Shown one piece after another: positions 1 through 7,692 of a DNA stretch of 9,309 bases. The notes under the pieces are model-generated. The model worked only from the letters and a program-made list of their open reading frames with translations. It ran no database searches and was not told where the DNA came from. The translations under genes and the position numbers were made by a program. Numbering within the stretch: the stretch's first letter is position 1; the number at the start of each line of letters is the position of its first letter. Origin of the DNA: Flammeovirgaceae bacterium UBA4659. Lineage in GTDB: Bacteria; Bacteroidota; Bacteroidia; Cytophagales; Cyclobacteriaceae. The DNA is taken from NCBI GenBank assembly GCA_002405445.1, contig DHLV01000282.1, positions 22,726 through 32,034 on the forward strand. Reading direction: 5' to 3'.

Positions 1-1157
1 ACCAGCACATCATCAATTAAGTTGCGCCAGTTGCCCCAACTGTGGCCTTCATTCACCTCACGGTAGTGGTATTGGCAGCTGTTGGCTTCCAAGATGTCTT
101 TCATTTTGCGGCTTTCCTTGCTCGTGTCGTTGATCAGGCCGGTAGTCATTGAAATTTTCATGGTGGGGTTGGCGGGATTGTTGCACAACTGGTAGATCTG
201 TGGCTTCGTCCAAAATGCAGGTGATTGAATGCCTGCTAAACCAAAAACATCCGGCCGCGTAAATGCAAAGTAGGTGGCGGTAAGGCCACCCATTGACGTG
301 CCGATGATCGCGCGTTTTTTCGGATCTGATGTAGCAGAAAATTTCTTCTCAATTTCGGGAATCAACTCTTTTACAAAGAAATCCAGGTAAACGGATGACA
401 TTGCCAGCTCTTTCATGCGCCTGTTATTTTGCCGATTGATGGGCTCGCGGTTGTCGACAAAAACGGTGATGATGGGCGGGATTTTTTTCGCAGCGATCAG
501 GTTGTCGAGCACGGTGGGCATGTTGCCCATTTGCGGGTGCATGTATTCGTAGCCGTCTGTTACGTAAGCTGCCGGTAACTTACTCATCGATTCGTATCCG
601 GCAGGAAGGTAAACCGAGTACATCACCTGATAGCCGAGCACTTTGCTGTTGAAAAGCACATCGGTTTGCACACGTCCTTTGGGTGCATTTTTCGGGGTGA
701 GGGTTTCGTCTTCTTTCCACTCGGGCATGCGCAACTCAGAGTTGGGGCTGCCGCCCCCTACACCACTCCACTGCTGGTGCGGGTTTTCGGGGTCGAGGAT
801 GTACGTGTCGCCATTTAAAACAATTTTGTAATCGAGGCGAGCATTTTTTGGGAACGCAGTTTTCAGCAGCCAGATGTTGGTATGCGGTACTTTTTTTCCT
901 TTGTTGGGGAAACTGGCATCGTAGCCCCAGCCGTTGAAGTCGCCCACCCACGCCACCGCGTTTGCTTCTCCTTTGTAAAGAAAGGCTACCGAGTAATTCT
1001 CCACCAGGGGGATTTTTCTTGCATCTGCCAGCGACTGATACAGGGCGGATGTTTTTGTGGTGTCGTAAAGTGAACGGACGGCAGCAGTGAAGTTTTGCCC
1101 CTGCACGCTGGGCAGTGTTGTCAAAAGCGGAAAAATCAATAAAATATTTTTCATCAT
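1..1157 (-). CDS. Secreted Fes/esterase-D-type alpha/beta hydrolase with CBM48-like domain (C-terminus cut by window edge)
   Basis: The frame is open from the ATG at 1157 to the window edge, giving about 385 residues with no stop. A second ATG at 1154 follows directly. Residues 1-20 form a signal peptide (MMKN, then a hydrophobic stretch ending SVQG-Q), so the product is exported. Residues about 52-125 resemble the CBM48-like/enterochelin-esterase N-terminal beta-sandwich, with VGDFNGW at 71-77. The catalytic part is a PF00756-type esterase: GTSMGG places the nucleophile at Ser288, EGHSWGNW places the histidine at His372, and Asp344 in LINDT is a plausible acid. It is last of the visible minus-strand genes, 42 bases after the transporter stop. 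Family members hydrolyse esters (siderophores, acylated sugars, xylan side chains). The starch-type neighbours suggest a sugar-ester or glucan-bound substrate, but this is inference. The fold is near certain; the substrate is unknown. At most a short C-terminal tail is missing. Confidence 0.9.
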   Translation of the reverse strand, partial: MMKNILLIFPLLTTLPSVQGQNFTAAVRSLYDTTKTSALYQSLADARKIPLVENYSVAFLYKGEANAVAWVGDFNGWGYDASFPNKGKKVPHTNIWLLKTAFPKNARLDYKIVLNGDTYILDPENPHQQWSGVGGGSPNSELRMPEWKEDETLTPKNAPKGRVQTDVLFNSKVLGYQVMYSVYLPAGYESMSKLPAAYVTDGYEYMHPQMGNMPTVLDNLIAAKKIPPIITVFVDNREPINRQNNRRMKELAMSSVYLDFFVKELIPEIEKKFSATSDPKKRAIIGTSMGGLTATYFAFTRPDVFGLAGIQSPAFWTKPQIYQLCNNPANPTMKISMTTGLINDTSKESRKMKDILEANSCQYHYREVNEGHSWGNWRNLIDDVL

Positions 1158-1166
1158 GGTTTATTG

Positions 1167-1183
1167 ATTCAGGCAATCTGAAT
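1167..1183 (-). other. Small perfect hairpin upstream of the esterase start
   Basis: ATTCAG at 1167-1172 and CTGAAT at 1178-1183 form a perfect 6-bp stem around a 5-base loop. It lies inside the 42-base gap between transporter and esterase and ends 9 bases before the esterase ATG. No T-run follows in the direction of transcription, so a terminator is unlikely. It could affect initiation or mRNA processing, or be chance. Confidence 0.35.
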
Positions 1184-1199
1184 GGAACAACCAAACGAC

Positions 1200-2723
1200 T
1201 CAATTTTTGATCACTACTTCTTCAGATGAGCGAACGCGAAGCGACAACAACGCCCCGATGATCATGCAAGCGCCACCAAATACCAATACGTAAATCGTCT
1301 GACCATCAAAAACTTTGTTGAGCAAAAACCCCAACACGGTAGCTGCCATGATTTGCGGAATCACTATGAAGAAATTGAAAACGCCCATGTAATAGCCCAT
1401 TTTTTCGGCTGGCAATGAGCCAGAGAGCATGGCATAAGGAATGGAAAGAATGCTGGCCCAAGCGATACCAACACCCACCATAGACACCAAGAGCAAATCG
1501 GGATCTTTGATAAAATAAATCGAAATCAAACCAATGCCACCGCACATTAAAGCAATAAAGTGAGTAACTCTTCTGCTGGTGTATTTCGCCAGAATTGGTA
1601 AGAACAACGCAGCGATGGCTGCAATACCATTGTAAATCCCAAACAAAACACTCACCCAATCAGCCCCTTGATTGTAGGCTGTGGTGGATGTGCCAGTGGC
1701 GCCATAAATGTAGCTGGTCACTGCCGGGGTTGTATAGATCCACATCGAAAACAACGCAAACCACGAAAAGAATTGAACGTATGCTAAATCGACCATCGTC
1801 TTTGGCATGCTATTCAAATCTTTTACCATGTGCACCATGCCGAGGTACGAGCGACCTTGCCTGATGTACAATACCGCCAGCAAGTGAACCATTCCAAAAA
1901 TTAACAATCCGCCACCCAACACGTATAACTCTTTCTCCAATTCCATATAGTTGATAACCCAAATCAGGATAGTGCCCACAATCACCAAGAACATCCCAAC
2001 TTTTGAAAGGAGCGACTTAGTGCCTTCTTCATTTTCAATTTTTCTTTTTTCACGATTGCGCAGGTTTTGGTGGGTAGATTCCGGTGGATACTCTTTGGTG
2101 GTAAAAACTGTCCACATCACTGCGGTAAAAAGCATGAATGCGCCTAAGTAAAATGAGTACTTCACCGAATCTGGTATTTCACCATCGGGTGCGGTGTTAC
2201 TTACGTTGAGCCAGTTGGTAAAAATGTAGGGTAGAAAAGATGCCACAATCGCGCCTATGCCAATAAAAAAACTCTGCATCGCAAAGCCCGTAGTGCGTTG
2301 CGAGGGCGGAAGCATGTCGCCCACAAATGCGCGGAAGGGTTCCATGCCGATGTTGATGGAAGCATCCATGATCCACAGCGTGCCTACGGCCATCCAAAGC
2401 GCCCACGCATTTGGCATAATGCATAAGCCAATCGATGCCAATATTGCACCGAGTGCGAAGTATGGCCGTCTTCGTCCCCAAGTAGGGTGCCATGTGCGAT
2501 CACTGTAGAAACCAATAATGGGTTGAACAATTAAACCGGTAATTGGCGCAGCCGACCAAAACAGTGCTAAGTTATCTGGCTCAGCACCCAGTGTGGAAAA
2601 AATTCGGCTGGTGTTGGCATTTTGCAAGGCAAATCCAAATTGTATTCCTAGAAAGCCAAAGCTCATGTTCCAAATTTGCCAGAAACTCAGCTGAGGTTTG
2701 GCGGTGGCGCTAATCGTAGGCAT
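1200..2723 (-). CDS. MFS sugar transporter, SLC45/GPH-like (probable maltose or oligosaccharide:H+ symporter)
   Basis: This 507-residue protein has about 12 hydrophobic segments and a hydrophilic central loop near residues 210-240, the layout of an inner-membrane MFS permease. Sucrose/maltose-carrier (SLC45-like) signatures are visible: Asp75-Arg76 followed by WGRRRPY at 82-88 in the TM2-3 loop, IGMEPFRAFVGDMLP at 125-139, and MGYYMGVFNFFIVIPQI at 442-458 in the C-terminal half. Relatives in Proteobacteria and Bacteroidota import maltose or sucrose with protons and usually sit beside alpha-glucosidases. The start lies only 13 bases after the amylase stop, which supports co-transcription. In this pathway it would carry products of the envelope amylase to the cytoplasmic GH31 enzyme. 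There is no Shine-Dalgarno sequence, as usual for the phylum. The family call is strong. The exact sugar (maltose versus longer maltodextrins or another alpha-glucoside) is inferred from neighbours. Confidence 0.92.
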   Translation of the reverse strand: MPTISATAKPQLSFWQIWNMSFGFLGIQFGFALQNANTSRIFSTLGAEPDNLALFWSAAPITGLIVQPIIGFYSDRTWHPTWGRRRPYFALGAILASIGLCIMPNAWALWMAVGTLWIMDASINIGMEPFRAFVGDMLPPSQRTTGFAMQSFFIGIGAIVASFLPYIFTNWLNVSNTAPDGEIPDSVKYSFYLGAFMLFTAVMWTVFTTKEYPPESTHQNLRNREKRKIENEEGTKSLLSKVGMFLVIVGTILIWVINYMELEKELYVLGGGLLIFGMVHLLAVLYIRQGRSYLGMVHMVKDLNSMPKTMVDLAYVQFFSWFALFSMWIYTTPAVTSYIYGATGTSTTAYNQGADWVSVLFGIYNGIAAIAALFLPILAKYTSRRVTHFIALMCGGIGLISIYFIKDPDLLLVSMVGVGIAWASILSIPYAMLSGSLPAEKMGYYMGVFNFFIVIPQIMAATVLGFLLNKVFDGQTIYVLVFGGACMIIGALLSLRVRSSEEVVIKN

Positions 2724-2736
2724 GCACGTAGGTTTA

Positions 2737-5073
2737 TCAGTTTATTTCAATTACTTCAAATGAATGTGGCTTTAAGGTAAGTTTTGCAACGTTATTTTCA
2801 AACTGCAGCAGCCCATTAAAATTTGTTTTGGCGTAAACTGGCACCTTGCCCAGTTCTACTGATTTTGCTTGTGCAGATTTGTTGAATACAACGATCACCT
2901 TTTTGCCGAAGTAGTTACGTTGGTAAGCCAACACTTGGTCTTCTGTTTTCAGCCAGGTGAAATCGCCATACACCAGGGGCAACGAATTCTTTCGCAAATG
3001 GCCGAGCTTTTCGGCTCCGTTCCGAGTGACAATCTCACGCGCGCTCAGGTTTTCAAACCGCATCATCCTGCGGTTGTCGGGGTCGTTCCCACCGGGGTCG
3101 CCAATTTCATCGCCATAATAGATCACGGGCACTCCGGGCAGCGTCATCATCAACGCTGTGAGGCACTGCAACTTGTTGTAACCCACGGTGTCGTTGATTT
3201 CGATTTTTCGTTTCCAGCCCGCCCGTTTGGCGTCTTCGTCAAAACGGATGGAGCCATCGGCATAGCTGATAAACCTCGCACGGTCTTGGTTGCCGGTAAT
3301 GTTGCCCATCAAATGATGATCGCCAAACCACGAGATACTCTCTGTGATCGATGAAACCAGCCGTTGAAACGAAACTTCATCGCGGGCAAATGTACTCACG
3401 GCATCATCGTACACATTAAAATCGAACTGGCCATCTAACATACCCGTGCTCACATAGCTGCTCACCAGCTCGCGGCTGCCGTACGTTTCACCAATCTGGT
3501 AAATGGGTCGATTGATTTGTGATTTGATTTTTTTGGTGAGTGTTCGCCAAAAAAGTAAGTCGATATGTTTGGAGGCATCATGGCGGAAGCCATCGAGCTC
3601 AAAGTTTTTTAGCCAAAATAATGCGGAATCAGTCATGGGGTTTACCACTTCTGGTTTGCGCAAATCCAAAGTGGGCATAAAGGTATCAAACCAAGTAGTC
3701 AATCGCTGGTCGTCCCAGCGTTCGGTGTTCAACGTGCCATCGGGCAAATACAAAGGGGTAAACCACTCGGGTTTTAGTTTTACCAAAGGATGTTCTTGAT
3801 GCACATGGTGTGCCACATAATCCAAGATGACATTGATATTTTTGTTGTGCGCTTCTAAAAGCAATTCTTGAAATTCGGCTTGGGTTCCAAAGCGAGGGTC
3901 AATGGTTTGTAACGACACCGGCCAATAGCCATGGTAGCCCGAAAATGTTGTTTTGGGGTCGGGGTATCTGCCAAACGCGCCTTTCGGATTGAGCGAGATG
4001 GGCGAAAGCCACAGCGTGTTGATGCCCAGGTTGGTGAAGTAGCCGTCTTTTATTTTTTGCGTTACGCCCGCTAGATCGCCACCGTAATAATTTGCTTTGG
4101 GGTGAATATTTTTATCGTTTACGGGTTCATCATTTTCTTTTATGTAATTGTTGAACCGGTCGATCATCATAAAATACAGCACCTGTGCCTCTTTGTCTTG
4201 GCGGGTAATTTGTTTCGCATCGCTTAACACCGAGCCTTGTTGCAACGGAATCAACACATCGTTGGAGATGCCTTCGGCATTGGCTGCCCACACCCGAATA
4301 AAACTGCGTTCGTTTTGATTGGCCTCGGTGGGAATGGTGATGTCAATTTGTTTTTCGCTGAGTTTGACTGAACGATGGTCAAGGAGGAAGTTTTTCCAAA
4401 ATACCATCACTTCGTTGGCCGGATTTTTTAGCGAAAGCTGAATAGTTTTTAATTCAAAGTTTTTTGTAGCGATGATGGGAAGTTTTTCCGGGTCAGCCCT
4501 AGGGATGCGGAGAATGGAGTTCCATCCCCCCATACCGTTGTCTACCGAGTCTTGGTTGTTGGGGTCGCGCATTTCTTTTCCATCTACGATCAACAGGTAT
4601 TGATAATTGCCGGGTGTCAGCGACATGTTGTACACAAAGCCGCTATCGGTCTTGGTGAAGGTGGACGATTGGGCGTTCCAGGCATTGAATTCACCCTTGG
4701 TGCGCACATCTTTTGCTGTACCGCTGAATGTTAATTTGATGTTCTTTTTGTTGGCCTTGCGCACGGGAATGGCGTAGGGTTGGCCTTGGTGCCACAGTTT
4801 GATACATGATATTTTTGTGGCCAATTCGCCTTCAATCGTCAATAAGTTTTTGTCGACTTTCTTGTTTAATTCTTTGGGCGCGCTCACCGAGTCAATTTTA
4901 GAAATGTCAACGACATAATCTTCTAAGTTGATCTCGTTACTTCCGTTTTGCAACGTAATAGGGGAGGCATTGCCGATCATCAGGTTTTGATCGTTGAACT
5001 TTATTGGCTTGTCCATTTTGCAAGAGGAGATGACGCAACTCAAGCATATTAATACAAACAGATTATTTTTCAT
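2737..5073 (-). CDS. Lipoprotein GH13 alpha-amylase / neopullulanase-type enzyme with CBM48-like domain
   Basis: This is a 778-residue exported enzyme that should hydrolyse alpha-1,4 (possibly alpha-1,6) glucan links. The N-terminus is a type II signal peptide with lipobox VISS-Cys18, so it is membrane anchored; the residues after the cysteine (KMDK) are only weakly acidic, leaving surface versus periplasmic placement open. Residues about 112-190 form a CBM48-like sandwich (KGEFNAW at 126-132, PGNYQYLLIVDG at 154-165), and about 205-280 look like a second beta domain. The catalytic barrel starts near 295: YYGGDLAGV at 329-337, HGYW at 381-384, region I DYVAHH (Asp418), region II GFRHDASKH with nucleophile Asp499, region III IGET with acid/base Glu529, region IV GNQD with Asp597, then YYGDEIGDPGGNDPDNRRM at 652-670. 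All three catalytic carboxylates are present. Two neighbouring residues are unusual: His422 where Asn is typical, and Gln596 where His is typical. It lies 84 bases after the GH31 gene and 13 before the transporter. Confidence 0.95.
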   Translation of the reverse strand: MKNNLFVLICLSCVISSCKMDKPIKFNDQNLMIGNASPITLQNGSNEINLEDYVVDISKIDSVSAPKELNKKVDKNLLTIEGELATKISCIKLWHQGQPYAIPVRKANKKNIKLTFSGTAKDVRTKGEFNAWNAQSSTFTKTDSGFVYNMSLTPGNYQYLLIVDGKEMRDPNNQDSVDNGMGGWNSILRIPRADPEKLPIIATKNFELKTIQLSLKNPANEVMVFWKNFLLDHRSVKLSEKQIDITIPTEANQNERSFIRVWAANAEGISNDVLIPLQQGSVLSDAKQITRQDKEAQVLYFMMIDRFNNYIKENDEPVNDKNIHPKANYYGGDLAGVTQKIKDGYFTNLGINTLWLSPISLNPKGAFGRYPDPKTTFSGYHGYWPVSLQTIDPRFGTQAEFQELLLEAHNKNINVILDYVAHHVHQEHPLVKLKPEWFTPLYLPDGTLNTERWDDQRLTTWFDTFMPTLDLRKPEVVNPMTDSALFWLKNFELDGFRHDASKHIDLLFWRTLTKKIKSQINRPIYQIGETYGSRELVSSYVSTGMLDGQFDFNVYDDAVSTFARDEVSFQRLVSSITESISWFGDHHLMGNITGNQDRARFISYADGSIRFDEDAKRAGWKRKIEINDTVGYNKLQCLTALMMTLPGVPVIYYGDEIGDPGGNDPDNRRMMRFENLSAREIVTRNGAEKLGHLRKNSLPLVYGDFTWLKTEDQVLAYQRNYFGKKVIVVFNKSAQAKSVELGKVPVYAKTNFNGLLQFENNVAKLTLKPHSFEVIEIN

Positions 5074-5105
5074 CGTGAAAACAATTGATATGATGTTCCA
5101 TAAGA

Positions 5106-5128
5106 CGTCTGACGACTGATAGCAGACG
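5106..5128 (-). repeat. Inverted repeat CGTCTG/CAGACG in the GH31-GH13 gap
   Basis: CGTCTG at 5106-5111 and CAGACG at 5123-5128 form a perfect 6-bp stem with an 11-base loop. It sits in the 84-base spacer after the GH31 stop and before the amylase start. It is not followed by a T-run on the minus strand, so it is more likely an mRNA-processing or stability element, or a copy of a dispersed intergenic repeat, than a terminator. The loop also contains CTGATAG, echoing the arms in a mosaic way. Confidence 0.35.
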
Positions 5129-5157
5129 AAAATTTATTCTTTTGATACCTTTCGCTT

Positions 5158-7548
5158 TTACCACTTAATCGAAATTTGTTCTTTGCTATAACCCAACTGC
5201 ACAAACGGCAGCCCAACAACCTTTGGACCTTCGGGCATGGTATTGATGGGGTCGTAGTTGCTGATAGGATTCACAAAACGATAGTCTTTTCGTTCTACAC
5301 TCGATGATTTTCCATTGACTAAAACGCTTTGCAAATCGAAGCCATGAAAAAACACGTTTACTTTTTTATAAGCCGAAGCATATGATCCCACAGGGGCGTC
5401 AATAACTAATTCATTTTCGTTTGGTTTGTAACTGATTTTGCGAGTGACATATTCGCCCTTTTCGTAATCAAACGTTTCGCCATCGTCTTCATACAATGTA
5501 AAGTCATTGTACTCTTGTCCTTTGTACACATGTACCTCTAACGTGTCGCTCAGGTCATTTACATTTTTGCCCGCACGTTCTGCCATCGTAATAATGGAAG
5601 AACCCTTTACGAAAACGGGTAGTCGATCTATCGGGCAATCAACCACCATCTCCCGGTTGCCGGCAAATGGTTGGTCATGATAGAAATCATACCAATTTCC
5701 AGTTGGCAAAAATACTTTCACAAGGTCTTTCGCACTTTCTACCGGGGCCACCAAAATGGCAGGGCCAAAAAAGTACTGGTTTTGATAAAGGCCGTTATAC
5801 ACGCGCTCGTCATGCGGGTGGTCAAAAGCCAAACTGCGATTGATGGGCATGCCTGTTTTGGCGGCATCATAAAACAGTGAATACAAATACGGCATCAGGC
5901 GGTAACGCAGCTTCATGTAATTGCGCGAAATCTCTTCCACCTTTTCTCCATAGCTCCATGGCTCGGAATCACGCGAGTTGATCATGGTGTGGGTGCGGAA
6001 GAATGGCGAGAAGGCACCGATGCTCATCCAGCGCGCAAACAGTTTCTCATCTGCATTGCCTACAAACCCACCGATGTCGTATCCCGTAAAGGCCAGGCCA
6101 GAGAGGCCCATGCTGTTGACAAGGCGAACGCCTGCCATCATGTGCGCATCGTAACTCACATTGTCTCCTGTCCAAACTGCCGCATAGCGCTGTATGCCTG
6201 CAAAGCCTGACCGTGTGAGGTTAAATGGTCGCTTCTTCAGCAGGGCTTTGGTTCCCTCATACGTGCTGCGGCTCATCAGCAAGCCGTACAAGTTACGCGC
6301 TTCGCGTGTGGTGGTTTTGCGCCCATCAAAATCAAATTCCATCAGGTCTGGCAGCATGTTGCCCCAGGTTGCAATTTCATTCATGTCGTTCCAAAAGCCT
6401 TCCACACCCAAGTCTGTGTATTCATGGAATTTGGCGCCCCACCACTGGCGTGTTTTTTCGTTGGTGAAATCGGGGAAATGGCACCACCCCGGCCACACTT
6501 GTCCGGTGTAGTTGCTGCCATCCGGATACTTGACAAAAACTTCTTCTTTGATGCCAGAGTCATAGGCTTCATAGCCGGGTTCTACTTTGATGCCGGGGTC
6601 GCACATCACCACTACTTGAAAGCCGAGTTCTTTGAGGCGGGCCACCAGTTTTTTGGGTTCAGGGAAATGCTTTTTGTCCCACGTAAAAATTTTGTACGCA
6701 TCCATGTAGTGGATGTCGAGTACAATGGCATCGCCCGGCAGGTCGCGCTCGCGCAGTGTTTCTGCAATGCGTTCCACCTTAGTGTCGGGGTAGTAGCTGT
6801 AACGGCACTGCTGGTAGCCAATGCTCCACTTGGGTGGCAGTGGTGTGCGCCCTGTCAGGTGTGTATATGATTTGATGATATCGCGCAGTGATTCTCCTGC
6901 GATAAAAAAATATTTCATTTCACCACTGTCAGCCGAAAAGCTGGCGAAGCGATCATTCGATGCACCAAAGTTGAACAGGGTTCTGTAACTGTTGTCGAAG
7001 TAGATGCCGTATTGTTTCTGATGATGTACGCCTATGTAGAACGGTATGGCGCAGTACAGAGGGTCGCTATCGGGGCCGTAGCCATAGGCATCGGTGTTCC
7101 AGTTGATATACCCGCGCCCGCGTTTGTCCAGCGGACCGGTTTTTTCTCCGAGGCCGAGGAAACGCTCGCCTTCCTGCAGCTTTTTGTAACAGTTTACCTG
7201 TTCACCCAGCCAGCGGATGCCCAGCCCATCATCCTGATTGATGATGCTGCCGCCAAGGTCTTCGAATTGTATGGTCAGGTTTTTTTTATCGACTACCGTT
7301 CTGAGCACGGAAGTAGTCACCACCAGCCAGTCGGTTGACTCGGTCACCTCAAAGGCAGTCGCCAGCGGTGCGCCCACTACTGCATAAGAGAAGTCTTCGG
7401 GTTGCTGGCGTTGGTAGGCCCACACGCGCACCATGGTATCTGAATAGAGCGTGATGCTGAGATGTCCTTGTGTGGCGGCCATGTCAATGCCTTGTGCATG
7501 TTGTGTGTAGGAGATCAATGAACCTAAACCTGTGCTTGAATGCGCCAT
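5158..7548 (-). CDS. GH31 alpha-glucosidase, apparently cytoplasmic
   Basis: This 796-residue protein is a retaining GH31 glycosidase, expected to release glucose from the non-reducing ends of maltose and malto-oligosaccharides. The N-terminal galactose-mutarotase-like sandwich covers about residues 10-235. The barrel follows, with LDIHYMDAYKIFTWD at 277-291, the nucleophile motif GFWNDMNE (Asp388), the acid/base motif WTGDN (Asp462), and substrate-pocket residues FFRTH (Arg518, His520). C-terminal beta domains include LYEDDGETFDYEKGEY at 685-700. The length is normal for the family and all catalytic residues are present. No signal peptide is visible. The frame meets a stop (TAA, at 7593-7591) upstream of the start with no other ATG in between, so the cytoplasmic placement does not look like a start-calling error. 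It is first after the lacI-type gene and precedes the amylase. GH31 also includes alpha-xylosidases and isomaltases; the maltodextrin assignment leans on the neighbours. Confidence 0.95.
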   Translation of the reverse strand: MAHSSTGLGSLISYTQHAQGIDMAATQGHLSITLYSDTMVRVWAYQRQQPEDFSYAVVGAPLATAFEVTESTDWLVVTTSVLRTVVDKKNLTIQFEDLGGSIINQDDGLGIRWLGEQVNCYKKLQEGERFLGLGEKTGPLDKRGRGYINWNTDAYGYGPDSDPLYCAIPFYIGVHHQKQYGIYFDNSYRTLFNFGASNDRFASFSADSGEMKYFFIAGESLRDIIKSYTHLTGRTPLPPKWSIGYQQCRYSYYPDTKVERIAETLRERDLPGDAIVLDIHYMDAYKIFTWDKKHFPEPKKLVARLKELGFQVVVMCDPGIKVEPGYEAYDSGIKEEVFVKYPDGSNYTGQVWPGWCHFPDFTNEKTRQWWGAKFHEYTDLGVEGFWNDMNEIATWGNMLPDLMEFDFDGRKTTTREARNLYGLLMSRSTYEGTKALLKKRPFNLTRSGFAGIQRYAAVWTGDNVSYDAHMMAGVRLVNSMGLSGLAFTGYDIGGFVGNADEKLFARWMSIGAFSPFFRTHTMINSRDSEPWSYGEKVEEISRNYMKLRYRLMPYLYSLFYDAAKTGMPINRSLAFDHPHDERVYNGLYQNQYFFGPAILVAPVESAKDLVKVFLPTGNWYDFYHDQPFAGNREMVVDCPIDRLPVFVKGSSIITMAERAGKNVNDLSDTLEVHVYKGQEYNDFTLYEDDGETFDYEKGEYVTRKISYKPNENELVIDAPVGSYASAYKKVNVFFHGFDLQSVLVNGKSSSVERKDYRFVNPISNYDPINTMPEGPKVVGLPFVQLGYSKEQISIKW

Positions 7549-7692
7549 ATTGAAATGATTTTTTTTGGAAAGAAAAATAAAGCCTTGCGTTTATCCTAAC
7601 GGAAGTTTAACCAACGAGTAAAAATCAGTATTTGATGGGGAATGGTGAAAGCCGAATGTGTGATTTTATTGTGCGCAATCAGGATTGATGCA
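7549..7692 (-). promoter_or_regulatory. Leader between the lacI-type gene and the GH31 gene; possible operon promoter or weak attenuator
   Basis: This 144-base gap is the longest inside the minus-strand run, so it is the likeliest place for a promoter serving the GH31-GH13-MFS-esterase genes. I found no clean TAnnTTTG word on the minus strand. An imperfect stem (GCGCA at 7673-7677 with TGCGC at 7698-7702, plus an internal CC/GG pair and a bulge) begins in the last codons of the regulator gene. It lacks a following T-run, so it is not a convincing terminator. The stretch just before the GH31 start is A-rich on the coding strand, typical of gene starts in this phylum. Confidence 0.35.

Noticed and set aside
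736..1203. 155-residue minus-strand open frame overlapping the esterase
   Set aside because: It is a shifted frame of the esterase gene. The esterase frame has a signal peptide, CBM48-like motif and catalytic motifs, while this one shows no family features and is rich in Arg, Pro and Cys.
2869..3354. 161-residue plus-strand open frame antisense to the GH13 catalytic domain
   Set aside because: It is opposite the most conserved part of the amylase. The open frame is explained by codon usage on the other strand.
6424..6870. 148-residue plus-strand open frame inside the GH31 gene
   Set aside because: It is an antisense shadow of a strongly conserved enzyme region, with no recognisable domain and no start context of its own.
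7591..7610. Possible LacI operator TTATCC...GTTTAA upstream of GH31
   Set aside because: Only about six of ten positions pair symmetrically and the core is not palindromic, which is no better than chance in AT-rich DNA.
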